This document shows, one piece after another, positions 1 to 7,120 of a stretch of 12,766 nt of DNA. The position numbers and the translations under genes were made by a program. Location of the stretch: the NCBI GenBank assembly GCA_947478935.1, contig CANJXV010000045.1, forward strand, positions 1 to 12,766, read 5' to 3'. This DNA comes from Comamonadaceae bacterium (GTDB lineage: Bacteria; Pseudomonadota; Gammaproteobacteria; Burkholderiales; Burkholderiaceae_C). The notes beneath the pieces were generated by a model, which had not been told where the DNA came from, searched no databases, and saw nothing but the letters and a program-made list of their open reading frames with translations. Numbering within the stretch: position 1 is the stretch's first letter; each line of letters begins with the position of its first letter.

Positions 1-692
1 CCCATTACTACGCGCTTGAGGGCGCCGTGCTTGAAGATAGAAAAAACTTTAATCGGCAATTTCTGGTCGCGGCACAGCGCAAAGGCAGCTGCATCCATGA
101 TGCCCAGATTTTGCTGCATGGCGCTGTCAAAAGTCAGGCTCGCGTAACGCTTGGCGGTAGGCACTTTTTTCGGGTCCGCATCGTAAACACCATCCACCTT
201 GGTGGCTTTGAGCACAATTTGCGCTCCGATCTCTGCGCCCCGCAAAGCAGCTGCGGTATCGGTGGTAAAGAACGGATTGCCGGTACCGGCTGCAAATATA
301 ACTACTTTCCCTTCCTCCAGGTATTGCAGCGCTTTGGGCCGAACGTAGGGCTCAACCACTTGCTCAATACCTATGGCGGACATCACACGCGCCGTCAGGC
401 CGGCTTTATTCATGGTGTCGCCCAGTGCCAAGGCATTCATAACGGTGGCCAGCATGCCCATGTAGTCGGCTGTTGCGCGGTCCATACCCACCGACCCGCC
501 GGCGACCCCACGGAAAATATTGCCCCCGCCAATCACCACGGCAAGTTGAACCCCCAGACGGGTGACATCGGCTATTTCATCCACCATCCGGACTATGGTG
601 TCGCGGTTGATGCCAAACTGGTCATCGCCCATCAAGGCTTCGCCGGACAGTTTCAACAAAATTCGACTGTAGGCGGGCTTTTTCTGGGTCAT
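1..692 (-). CDS. pyrH: UMP kinase (uridylate kinase), C-terminus cut by window edge
   Basis: Phosphorylates UMP to UDP with ATP in the cytoplasm, in de novo pyrimidine nucleotide synthesis. The bacterial enzyme belongs to the amino acid kinase family and is typically hexameric, activated by GTP and inhibited by UTP (family knowledge). The 230 readable codons begin MTQKKPAYSRILLKLSGEAL. Visible motifs are KLSGE near residue 14, the glycine loop GGGNIFRG near 55, MDR near 70, the TGNPFFTTDTAAALR segment near 137-151, and KVDGVYDADP near 165-174. The family is usually about 235-240 residues, so only a few C-terminal residues lie beyond base 1. The ATG at 692 is chosen because an ATG at 700 hits TGA after two codons and a GGAT-type ribosome site precedes 692. 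It follows tsf by 95 bases on the same strand, the usual rpsB-tsf-pyrH order; frr would be expected next, outside the window. Confidence 0.96.
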   Translation of the reverse strand, partial: MTQKKPAYSRILLKLSGEALMGDDQFGINRDTIVRMVDEIADVTRLGVQLAVVIGGGNIFRGVAGGSVGMDRATADYMGMLATVMNALALGDTMNKAGLTARVMSAIGIEQVVEPYVRPKALQYLEEGKVVIFAAGTGNPFFTTDTAAALRGAEIGAQIVLKATKVDGVYDADPKKVPTAKRYASLTFDSAMQQNLGIMDAAAFALCRDQKLPIKVFSIFKHGALKRVVM

Positions 693-731
693 ATCGGCAT
701 CCGGGTGCGGAAGGTTAGTAAGTATCTTGAC

Positions 732-783
732 GCCGCCATGCGTCCACTTCATGCACGCCCAACGCGGGCATGGCGGCTGGGCG
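732..783 (-). other. 10-bp inverted repeat between tsf and pyrH
   Basis: Bases 732-741 (GCCGCCATGC) and 768-777 (GCATGGCGGC) are perfect reverse complements around a 26-base loop. A second 6-bp pair, 756-761 (CGCCCA) with 778-783 (TGGGCG), has one arm in the loop of the first stem and the other immediately outside it. The two stems are therefore either alternative or pseudoknotted. Read as RNA from the tsf-pyrH transcript, no U-run follows, so this is not a simple intrinsic terminator. It begins just after the tsf stop codon and lies 40 bases upstream of the pyrH start. Its function is unknown: it could be an mRNA processing or stability element or a conditional attenuator. Confidence 0.6.
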
Positions 784-787
784 AAGT

Positions 788-1711
788 TTAGGCGCCTTGT
801 TTGGCGGCGGCAACCTGCGCAGCCACTTCGGCAGCGAAATCGTCCACCCGCTTTTCGATGCCCTCACCCACCACATACAAGGTGAATCCATGGACCGTCG
901 TGGCGCAGGCCTTGAGCATTTGCTCCACCGTCTGCTTGTCGTTCTTTACAAAGGTCTGGTTCAGCAGCGATACCTCTTTGAGGTATTTCTGCACACCGCC
1001 TTCAATACGTTTGGTCACAATTTCGACCGATTGCACCGGCTTGCCGGCCGCTGTAGCCACGGCCGCGTCTTCGGCGGCCTTGGCAGCTGCGACGGAACGC
1101 TCGCGTTCCACCAACTCAGCGGGCACATCCGCGCTGGACAAAGACACCGGCTTCATTGCAGCCACATGCATGGCTACATCTTTGGCGGCTACGGCATCAC
1201 CGTCGAATTCCACTACCACCGCGATACGGGTACCGTGCAAGTAGGTAGCTACTTTGGTGCTTGATGCAAAACGCTTGAAGCGGCGAAAAGTCATGTTCTC
1301 GCCGATCTTGCCGATCAAGCCTTTGCGAACATCTTCCAGTGTCGGGCCAAAGCCGTCCTGGCTAAATGGCAAAGCGCCAAGCGCTGCGAGGTCCGCTGGA
1401 TTATGCTGGGCTACCAACTGGGCAGCGCCTTTGACCAGGGCCAAGAAACTGTCATTTTTAGTCACGAAATCGGTTTCGCAATTGACTTCGATCATCGCGC
1501 TCGCAGCTAATTCACTGGCAATGGCAACCACGCCTTCAGCCGTAACGCGGGCAGCGGCTTTACCGGCTTTGCTGCCCAATTTAACGCGCAATATTTCCTC
1601 GGCCTTGACCATGTCACCTTCGGCCTCGGTTAGGGCTTTTTTACATTCCATCATGGGGGCATCGGTTTTGCCGCGCAGTTCCGCGACCATACTTGCAGTA
1701 ATTGCTGCCAT
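788..1711 (-). CDS. tsf: Translation elongation factor Ts (EF-Ts)
   Basis: Guanine-nucleotide exchange factor that releases GDP from EF-Tu so that it can be recharged with GTP during translation; cytoplasmic. The 307-residue protein has the usual proteobacterial EF-Ts length. The N-terminal UBA-like domain opens MAAITASMVAELRGKTDAPM. The EF-Tu-contacting motif CETDFVTKND has T80, D81, F82 and V83 at the positions known from E. coli. A conserved IGENMTFRRF segment lies in the core, and the C-terminal module ends in an alanine-rich tail. The ATG at 1711 is preceded by GGAG with 8 bases spacing, which fixes the start. It lies downstream of rpsB on the same strand, with an intrinsic terminator in the 84-base gap. 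tsf is therefore probably expressed by partial readthrough, or from a promoter I cannot identify after the terminator. Confidence 0.98.
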   Translation of the reverse strand: MAAITASMVAELRGKTDAPMMECKKALTEAEGDMVKAEEILRVKLGSKAGKAAARVTAEGVVAIASELAASAMIEVNCETDFVTKNDSFLALVKGAAQLVAQHNPADLAALGALPFSQDGFGPTLEDVRKGLIGKIGENMTFRRFKRFASSTKVATYLHGTRIAVVVEFDGDAVAAKDVAMHVAAMKPVSLSSADVPAELVERERSVAAAKAAEDAAVATAAGKPVQSVEIVTKRIEGGVQKYLKEVSLLNQTFVKNDKQTVEQMLKACATTVHGFTLYVVGEGIEKRVDDFAAEVAAQVAAAKQGA

Positions 1712-1749
1712 TTCTTTACTCCGTAAACTAATTAATCGGTTTCTTTGCT

Positions 1750-1778
1750 AAAAAAAAGGGGCTAGCAAGCCCCCTTTT
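1750..1778 (-). terminator. Intrinsic terminator/attenuator between rpsB and tsf
   Basis: Read on the minus strand, the sequence forms an AAAAGGGGGCT / AGCCCC stem with a TGCT loop, followed by a run of eight T residues (A1750-A1757 on the plus strand). It starts 18 bases after the rpsB stop codon. One C is unpaired or bulged in the stem. On the plus strand only four T residues follow, so the signal is directional. Because tsf is downstream in the same orientation, this probably acts as a partial terminator that makes S2 and EF-Ts mRNA levels differ; that role is inference. Confidence 0.88.
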
Positions 1779-1795
1779 AAGGGTTGCGGGAGTTC

Positions 1796-2545
1796 TTAAG
1801 CTGCCTCATCAACCTCTACAAATTCATCTTCCCCTTCGGCGACCACCGCCTTGACCAGGTCATCCACCGCGTTGGCGCGGCCTTCAAGCACCGCATCGGC
1901 GATGCCGCGGGCGTACAAGGTGACGGCCTTGGAGGAATCATCGTTGCCGGGGATCACGTAATCAATGCCTTCTGGCGAGTGGTTGGAGTCCACAACACCA
2001 ATCAGCGGGATGCCCAGTTTGCGCGCCTCAGCAATCGCGATCTTGTGATAGCCCACATCGATCACAAAAATCGCGTCAGGCAAAGTCGCCATATCCTGAA
2101 TTCCGCCGATGTCTTTTTCTAGCTTGGCCAATTCGCGGGCGAACATTAGTTGCTCTTTTTTGCTCATCGCATCCAGACCGGCTTCCTGCTCAATCTTCAT
2201 GTCCTTGAGGCGCTTGATCGAGGTTTTCACCGTCTTGAAATTGGTCAACATGCCGCCCAACCAGCGCTGGTCCACAAAAGGAATGCCTGCACGTTTGGCT
2301 TCCATAGCCACAGTGTCGCGAGCCTGGCGTTTGGTGCCAACCATCAAGATGGTGCCACGTTTGGCCGACAGTTGGCGCACAAACTTGCTAGCCTCCTGGA
2401 ACATCGGCAGCGATTTTTCCAGGTTGATGATGTGGATTTTGTTGCGGTGGCCGAAGATAAACGGGGCCATCTTGGGGTTCCAAAAACGGGTTTGGTGTCC
2501 AAAATGGACGCCCGCTTCTAGCATTTCACGCATGGTGACTGACAT
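1796..2545 (-). CDS. rpsB: 30S ribosomal protein S2
   Basis: Structural protein of the small ribosomal subunit, assembled late and needed together with S1 for mRNA binding. The 249-residue length fits the bacterial S2 family. It starts MSVTMREMLEAGVHFGHQTR and carries the diagnostic segments FWNPKMAPFIFG (about 22-33), NKIHIINLEKSL (about 35-46), GTKRQARDTV, and RWLGGMLTNFKTVKTSI. A FVIDVGYHKIAIAEARKLGIP stretch is followed by IGVVDSNHSPEGIDYVIPGNDD. The C-terminus is acidic. The ATG at 2545 has GGAG six bases upstream. It is the first gene of the rpsB-tsf-pyrH cluster. Upstream lie a promoter candidate and a foldable leader, consistent with the known autogenous control of rpsB by S2 in gammaproteobacteria; whether that holds here is inference. 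Confidence 0.98.
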   Translation of the reverse strand: MSVTMREMLEAGVHFGHQTRFWNPKMAPFIFGHRNKIHIINLEKSLPMFQEASKFVRQLSAKRGTILMVGTKRQARDTVAMEAKRAGIPFVDQRWLGGMLTNFKTVKTSIKRLKDMKIEQEAGLDAMSKKEQLMFARELAKLEKDIGGIQDMATLPDAIFVIDVGYHKIAIAEARKLGIPLIGVVDSNHSPEGIDYVIPGNDDSSKAVTLYARGIADAVLEGRANAVDDLVKAVVAEGEDEFVEVDEAA

Positions 2546-2632
2546 AAATACTCCAAAGGTTAGGTCTTAAATCCGGTTCGATTTTTCCCCTGAGGCGGCA
2601 AGCGCCCAGGAGGAACACCTTGATAGAACCGG
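2546..2632 (-). promoter_or_regulatory. Structured 5' leader of rpsB, candidate S2 autoregulatory RNA
   Basis: The predicted transcript starts near 2632, and that 5' end is itself the first arm of a 7-bp stem. Bases 2626-2632 pair with 2573-2579 (CCGGTTC with GAACCGG in RNA sense). Inside this stem a hairpin forms from 2603-2610 with 2589-2597 (CCTGGGCG with CGCCTCAGG, one bulge and one G-U pair, short loop). The leader also contains CCTCC at 2609-2613, which could pair with the rpsB ribosome site GGAG at 2551-2554 and would compete with the inner hairpin. These pairings are visible in the sequence. Regulation by S2 protein is inferred from the gammaproteobacterial precedent. Confidence 0.5.
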
Positions 2633-2638
2633 TTTGTG

Positions 2639-2667
2639 ATTAACTTCACCAGACCCGCTTTTAACAA
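2639..2667 (-). promoter_or_regulatory. Sigma-70-type promoter candidate for rpsB
   Basis: On the minus strand, TTGTTA (2662-2667) and GTTAAT (2639-2644) are separated by exactly 17 bases, each matching 4 of 6 consensus positions. The predicted start, about seven bases downstream near 2632, coincides with the first base of the leader stem, which strengthens the call. It lies within the 152-base gap after clpA, so rpsB need not depend on clpA transcription. Confidence 0.5.
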
Positions 2668-2697
2668 GGGCGCCCAGCAAAGCCTGCTGAGTTTACC

Positions 2698-5019
2698 TCA
2701 GGTAGCGGTCGCCTCTTCCGATTTAGACCGGCCTTCCCGCTTGGGCAGAGGCTGGATATCCAGCAGCACCTCGGTTTTGGAATCGTCTTTATCGTCCAGG
2801 TCCACCGTCAGCCGGCCACCGTCGGTCAGGCGCCCGAACAGCAGTTCGTCCGCCAAAGCGCGGCGGATGGTGTCCTGAATCAGGCGTTGCATTGGTCGCG
2901 CGCCCATAAGCGGGTCGAAGCCCTTCTTGCCCAAGTGCTTGCGCAACTTATCGGTAAAGGTGACTTCCACTTTCTTTTCGGCCAGCTGGGTTTCCAGCTG
3001 GAGCAAGAACTTGTCCACCACCCGCAGAATGACGTTTTCATCCAAGGCTTTAAAGCCCACAATCGAATCGAGCCGGTTGCGGAACTCAGGCGTAAACAGG
3101 CGCTTGATGTCAATCATCTCGTCGCCCGCCTCGCGGGGGTTGGTAAAGCCGATAGTGGCCTTGTTCATGGTTTCGGCACCCGCATTGGTAGTCATGATGA
3201 TAATCACATTGCGGAAATCGGCCTTGCGCCCGTTGTTGTCGGTCAGGGTACCGTGGTCCATGACTTGCAGCAGCACATTGAAAATATCGGGATGGGCTTT
3301 CTCAATTTCGTCCAGCAAGAGTACGCAATGCGGTTTTTTGGTGACGGCCTCGGTCAACAGGCCGCCCTGGTCAAAGCCTACATAGCCCGGAGGGGCGCCA
3401 ATCAAGCGGCTGACCGCATGGCGCTCCATGTACTCGCTCATGTCAAAGCGCAGCAACTCGATGCCCATAATGTAGGCCAACTGTTTGGCCGCCTCGGTCT
3501 TGCCCACGCCCGTGGGACCGCTGAACAGAAAACTGCCGATGGGCTTGTCAGAACGGCCCAAGCCGGAACGCGCCATCTTGACCGCTGAGGCCAGCACATC
3601 AAGCGCCTTGTCCTGCCCAAAGACCACGCTCTTGAGGTCACGGTCCAGGGTTTTAAGTTTGCCGCGATCGTCATTAGAGACATTGGCCGGGGGAATCCGA
3701 GCAATTTTCGCTACGATTTCCTCGACTTCAGTCTTGGAAATAGTCTTTTTACGCTTGCTAGGAGCCAGAATCTGCTGGGCGGCACCGGCTTCGTCAATCA
3801 CATCAATCGCTTTGTCGGGCAAATGTCGGTCGTTGATGTATTTGGCGCTCAATTCTGCAGCGGCCTGCAAGGCTGCGACCGCGTATTTCACTTTGTGGTG
3901 CTCCTCAAAGCGCGACTTGAGACCTTTGAGGATTTCCACCGTTTGCTCCACCGTCGGCTCGACTACATCGACCTTTTGAAAACGTCGGGACAAAGCGGCG
4001 TCTTTTTCGAAAATACCCCGATATTCAGTGAAGGTGGTGGCCCCAATGCACTTAAGCTGGCCCGAGCTCAGGCTAGGCTTGAGCAAATTGGACGCATCTA
4101 GCGTACCTCCAGAGGCCGCACCGGCACCAATCAAGGTATGAATTTCGTCGATGAAGAGGACTGCATTGGGACGGTCTTTCAGCGACTTGAGAACGCCCTT
4201 GAGGCGTTGCTCAAAATCACCCCGGTATTTGGTACCTGCAAGCAGTGCGCCCATGTCAAGGGAATACACGACTGCATCGGCCAGCACTTCGGGCACGTCT
4301 TTTTGGGAGATACGCCAGGCCAGGCCCTCGGCAATCGCAGTTTTTCCGACACCGGCTTCACCTACGAGCAGCGGGTTATTCTTGCGGCGGCGGCACAAAA
4401 TCTGGATCACGCGCTCGACTTCGTACTCGCGCCCGATCAAGGGATCGATCTTGCCGTCTTTGGCCAGTTGATTCAAATTCTGGGTGTACTGCTCCAGGGG
4501 GGAAGATTTTTCATTTTTCTCGCTGGAGGCTTCTTCAGTCTCGGGGCCACTCTCGCTGCCTTTGGCGGCTTCGGGTGGATCACTCTTTTTGATGCCATGG
4601 GCAATGAAATTGACCACATCCAAACGGGTGACACCCTGCTGGTGAAGGTAATAGACCGCGTGGGAATCTTTTTCACCAAAAATCGCTACCAGCACATTGC
4701 TGCCCATAACCTCTTTTTTACCGCTGCCGGTGGACTGCACGTGCATGATGGCGCGCTGGATCACCCGCTGAAAGCCTAGCGTAGGCTGGGTATCCACCTC
4801 GTCAACGCCCGCCACTTGAGGCGTGTTGTCTTTGATGAAATGGGTGAGCGATTTACGCAACTCATCGACATTGGCCGAGCATGCGCGCAACACTTCGGCG
4901 GCGCTGGGATTGTCCAGCAGGGCCAGCAACAAGTGCTCCACCGTAATAAATTCGTGCCGCTGCTGGCGGGCCTCTACAAAGGCCATATGCAGACTGACTT
5001 CTAATTCCTGGGCGATCAT
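2698..5019 (-). CDS. clpA: ClpA, ATPase/unfoldase subunit of the ClpAP protease
   Basis: Hexameric AAA+ unfoldase that feeds substrates into ClpP, including N-degron substrates delivered by ClpS. Full length at 773 residues. Two ClpN repeats occupy about 1-140, followed by a charged linker (about 145-175). AAA+ module D1 has Walker A GEAGVGKT at 220-227, pore loop around KYRG at 264-267, Walker B VLFIDE at 287-292, and paired arginines R345/R346. Module D2 has Walker A GPTGVGKT at 501-508, pore loop GYVG at 545-548, Walker B VLLLDE at 566-571, and sensor-2 GAR at 706-708. The ClpP-docking tripeptide IGF is at 623-625, so ClpP coupling is expected, which separates it from ClpB. It lacks the long middle coiled coil of ClpB/ClpC. 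The ATG at 5019 has AAGGAA just upstream. It lies 84 bases after clpS with no terminator between them, so the two are probably co-transcribed. clpP is not in the window. Confidence 0.98.
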   Translation of the reverse strand: MIAQELEVSLHMAFVEARQQRHEFITVEHLLLALLDNPSAAEVLRACSANVDELRKSLTHFIKDNTPQVAGVDEVDTQPTLGFQRVIQRAIMHVQSTGSGKKEVMGSNVLVAIFGEKDSHAVYYLHQQGVTRLDVVNFIAHGIKKSDPPEAAKGSESGPETEEASSEKNEKSSPLEQYTQNLNQLAKDGKIDPLIGREYEVERVIQILCRRRKNNPLLVGEAGVGKTAIAEGLAWRISQKDVPEVLADAVVYSLDMGALLAGTKYRGDFEQRLKGVLKSLKDRPNAVLFIDEIHTLIGAGAASGGTLDASNLLKPSLSSGQLKCIGATTFTEYRGIFEKDAALSRRFQKVDVVEPTVEQTVEILKGLKSRFEEHHKVKYAVAALQAAAELSAKYINDRHLPDKAIDVIDEAGAAQQILAPSKRKKTISKTEVEEIVAKIARIPPANVSNDDRGKLKTLDRDLKSVVFGQDKALDVLASAVKMARSGLGRSDKPIGSFLFSGPTGVGKTEAAKQLAYIMGIELLRFDMSEYMERHAVSRLIGAPPGYVGFDQGGLLTEAVTKKPHCVLLLDEIEKAHPDIFNVLLQVMDHGTLTDNNGRKADFRNVIIIMTTNAGAETMNKATIGFTNPREAGDEMIDIKRLFTPEFRNRLDSIVGFKALDENVILRVVDKFLLQLETQLAEKKVEVTFTDKLRKHLGKKGFDPLMGARPMQRLIQDTIRRALADELLFGRLTDGGRLTVDLDDKDDSKTEVLLDIQPLPKREGRSKSEEATAT

Positions 5020-5103
5020 GACTGTTCCTTCATCGTATGCATTTGTTCATCGTCAGTGGGCCGCTTTGGCGGTCGCCACCCCTCACCACGTCCTATCGCC
5101 TTT

Positions 5104-5466
5104 TTAGCCCACAGGCTCGCTAACACACTGCAATGGATGCCCCGCCTTTTGGGCTGCATCCATAACCTGGTCCACCTTGGTGGCCGCCACGTCTCGGGTA
5201 TAAACCCCGCAAACTCCTCTTCCATCGATATGGATTTTGAGCATGATTTGGGTCGCTGTGGCCAAATCTTTGGAAAAAAATTCTTGGATAACCCCCACGA
5301 CGAACTCCATAGGGGTGAAATCGTCATTGAGCATCAGCACTTGGTGCATGGACGGTGGCTGCACTTTCTGCGGCAGTCGCTCCAGCACGATGGCGCCACC
5401 GCCGTCGTCGCGTTTGGGTGTCTGCCGGGGAAGTTCCCTCGGGGGTTTGGGTGGGGTAGTCGCCAT
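5104..5466 (-). CDS. clpS: ClpS, N-degron adaptor for ClpAP
   Basis: Small adaptor that binds the ClpA N-domain and delivers proteins with destabilising N-terminal residues (Leu, Phe, Tyr, Trp). The 120-residue protein has a flexible Pro/Lys-rich N-terminal tail (about 1-38), longer than in E. coli ClpS (106 residues), then the conserved core. The substrate pocket motif LNDDFTPMEF is at about 46-55 (N47, D48, D49), and the pocket histidine is H79 in KIHIDGRG. The core ends with CGVYTRDVAATKV. The ATG at 5466 is preceded by AGGA only two bases away, an unusually tight spacing, and the next in-frame methionine (residue 40) would delete part of the conserved core approach. clpA follows in the usual clpS-clpA order. 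Upstream is icd with its terminator; the cold-shock gene often found next to clpS in related genomes is absent. Confidence 0.97.
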   Translation of the reverse strand: MATTPPKPPRELPRQTPKRDDGGGAIVLERLPQKVQPPSMHQVLMLNDDFTPMEFVVGVIQEFFSKDLATATQIMLKIHIDGRGVCGVYTRDVAATKVDQVMDAAQKAGHPLQCVSEPVG

Positions 5467-5472
5467 CGTCCT

Positions 5473-5478
5473 ATTTTA
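5473..5478 (-). promoter_or_regulatory. Possible -10 element for clpS (near-leaderless transcript)
   Basis: Minus-strand TAAAAT matches 5 of 6 positions of the -10 consensus and sits seven bases ahead of the clpS ATG, so transcription from it would start at or next to the start codon. No good -35 is found at 16-18 bases; TTGGCA lies 23 bases upstream, too far. The call is weak, but the icd terminator upstream implies that clpS needs its own promoter somewhere in this gap. Confidence 0.25.
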
Positions 5479-5549
5479 TCGGTGCACACATCCTAGCGCA
5501 GTGCCAAGGGTAATTGGAGCGCCAAAGGCCAGAATCAAGCCCGCCAAGG

Positions 5550-5587
5550 AAAAAACGCCTGATGCGCGAGTGCGCGGCAGGCGTTTT
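5550..5587 (-). terminator. Intrinsic terminator of icd
   Basis: A perfect 10-bp inverted repeat (AAAACGCCTG at 5552-5561, CAGGCGTTTT at 5578-5587) encloses a second small GCGC/GCGC stem with loop GAGT. On the minus strand it ends in six T residues (A5550-A5555 on plus). It begins 38 bases after the icd stop codon. It lies between icd and clpS and should uncouple them. On the plus strand four T residues also follow, so some bidirectional activity is possible, but no plus-strand gene needs it. Confidence 0.9.
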
Positions 5588-5625
5588 AGCAAGCTTACTG
5601 AAGCGGGCAAGGCACCCGCAGGCGT

Positions 5626-6879
5626 TCACATATGGTCGATCATGACCTGCCCAAAGCCGGAGCAACTAACTTGAGTCGCCCCCTCCATCAGGCGGGCAAA
5701 GTCGTAAGTGACTTTTTTGCTGTGGATCGATTTCTTCATGGAGCTGATGATCAAATCAGCCGCTTCTTTCCAGCCCATATGGCGAAGCATCATTTCGGCC
5801 GACAAAATCTCAGAGCCGGGATTTACGTAGTCTTTGCCCGCATATTTGGGCGCCGTGCCGTGGGTGGCCTCGAACATGGCAACGGTGTCGCTGAGGTTGG
5901 CACCAGGGGCAATGCCGATACCGCCGACCTGGGCTGCCAAGGCGTCAGACACATAGTCGCCATTGAGATTAAGGGTGGCGATAACGCTGTACTCGGCCGG
6001 ACGCAACAAGATTTGTTGCAAGAACGCGTCGGCGATGCTGTCCTTGACGGTGATTTCGCGACCCGTCTTGGGGTTTTTGAATTTGCACCAAGGCCCGCCA
6101 TCGATCAATTGGGCGCCGAATTCTTTTTGCGCCAAGCCGTAAGCCCAGTCGCGGAACCCGCCCTCGGTGAATTTCATGATGTTGCCCTTGTGGACGATGG
6201 TCACGCTGGGTTTGTCATTATCAATGGCGTACTGGATTGCTTTGCGCACTAGGCGCTCGGTGCCTTCGCGCGAAACGGGCTTAATGCCGATACCGGAGGT
6301 ATTGGGGAAGCGGATTTTCTTGACGCCCATTTCCTCGGTCAGAAACTTGATGAGCTTTTTGGCTTTGTCGGACTCGGCTTCAAACTCGATGCCGGCGTAA
6401 ATATCTTCAGAGTTCTCGCGGAAGATGACCATATCGGTCTTGTGCGGTTCTTTGACCGGGCTGGGCACGCCGTCAAAGTACTGGATAGGGCGCAAGCACA
6501 CGTACAAATCTAGCTCCTGGCGCAAGGCCACGTTCAGCGAGCGGATGCCGCCGCCTACCGGGGTGGTCAGAGGGCCTTTGATGGAGACCACATAGTCGCG
6601 TATCGCGTGCAGGGTTTCTTCGGGCAGCCACACGTCCGGGCCATAGACGTTGGTGGACTTTTCGCCGGCATAAACCTCCATCCAATGGATTTTGCGCTTG
6701 CCGCCGTAGGACTTGGAGACTGCAGCGTCGACCACTTTGAGCATCACCGGTGTAATGTCCAATCCGGTTCCGTCACCTTCGATGTAGGGGATGATGGGCT
6801 CGTCGGGAACGTTCAGAGAAAAATCGGCATTGACGGTGATTTTGTGGCCTTGGGCGGGGATTTTGATGTGCTGGTACAT
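5626..6879 (-). CDS. icd: Isocitrate dehydrogenase, NADP-dependent
   Basis: Oxidatively decarboxylates isocitrate to 2-oxoglutarate with reduction of NADP in the TCA cycle. At 417 residues it is collinear with the dimeric E. coli enzyme (416). Substrate-site residues are visible: S114, N116, R120 and R130 in the GGGIRSLNVALRQELDLYVC region, R154 and Y161 in FRENSEDIYAG, K231 in VHKGNIMKFTEG, and aspartates D284, D308 and D312 in IADAFLQQI and LNGDYVSDALAAQ. NADP preference is supported by K345 and Y346 in GTAPKYAG, V352, and R396 in TYDFARLM. S114 is the serine phosphorylated by the kinase/phosphatase AceK in enteric bacteria, so that control is possible if aceK exists elsewhere. The ATG at 6879 has a modest AGAGA ribosome site. 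The gene ends in a strong terminator and is divergent from the DUF192 gene; the 241-base gap between them shows no convincing promoter to me. Confidence 0.98.
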   Translation of the reverse strand: MYQHIKIPAQGHKITVNADFSLNVPDEPIIPYIEGDGTGLDITPVMLKVVDAAVSKSYGGKRKIHWMEVYAGEKSTNVYGPDVWLPEETLHAIRDYVVSIKGPLTTPVGGGIRSLNVALRQELDLYVCLRPIQYFDGVPSPVKEPHKTDMVIFRENSEDIYAGIEFEAESDKAKKLIKFLTEEMGVKKIRFPNTSGIGIKPVSREGTERLVRKAIQYAIDNDKPSVTIVHKGNIMKFTEGGFRDWAYGLAQKEFGAQLIDGGPWCKFKNPKTGREITVKDSIADAFLQQILLRPAEYSVIATLNLNGDYVSDALAAQVGGIGIAPGANLSDTVAMFEATHGTAPKYAGKDYVNPGSEILSAEMMLRHMGWKEAADLIISSMKKSIHSKKVTYDFARLMEGATQVSCSGFGQVMIDHM

Positions 6880-7120
6880 GAAATGAGTCTCTTTGATAAT
6901 GAATCAAGCGGTTGGTCACCGCCTGCAAGACCTGTTTACCGGAGGGTTCACAGACTTTTTCTGACTTGGCAGAGCAATTTTAGACACAAACCTTTACGCG
7001 ATACTGTCATTTATCAAGAAGCACGCGCGCCCTTGCTGACGCCCCAGGTCACCAGCGCCACAAGCAAGGCGTCCCCGGTTTTTGGCGCCCTAAAGGCGCA
7101 AGCTAGCGCACAATCACCCC

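Noticed and set aside
2668..2689. A hairpin after clpA (CAGCA/TGCTG, 2675-2679/2685-2689) and the adjacent palindrome GGGCGCCC as a clpA terminator.
   Set aside because: The stem is only five base pairs and no T-run follows on the minus strand.
2887..3588. Long plus-strand open frames opposite clpA, pyrH, tsf and icd.
   Set aside because: They are antisense shadows of well-conserved genes in GC-rich DNA and show no domain or ribosome-site support.
6908..6922. GCGGT/ACCGC inverted repeat upstream of icd as a regulator operator.
   Set aside because: Five base pairs is common by chance, and no promoter could be placed relative to it.
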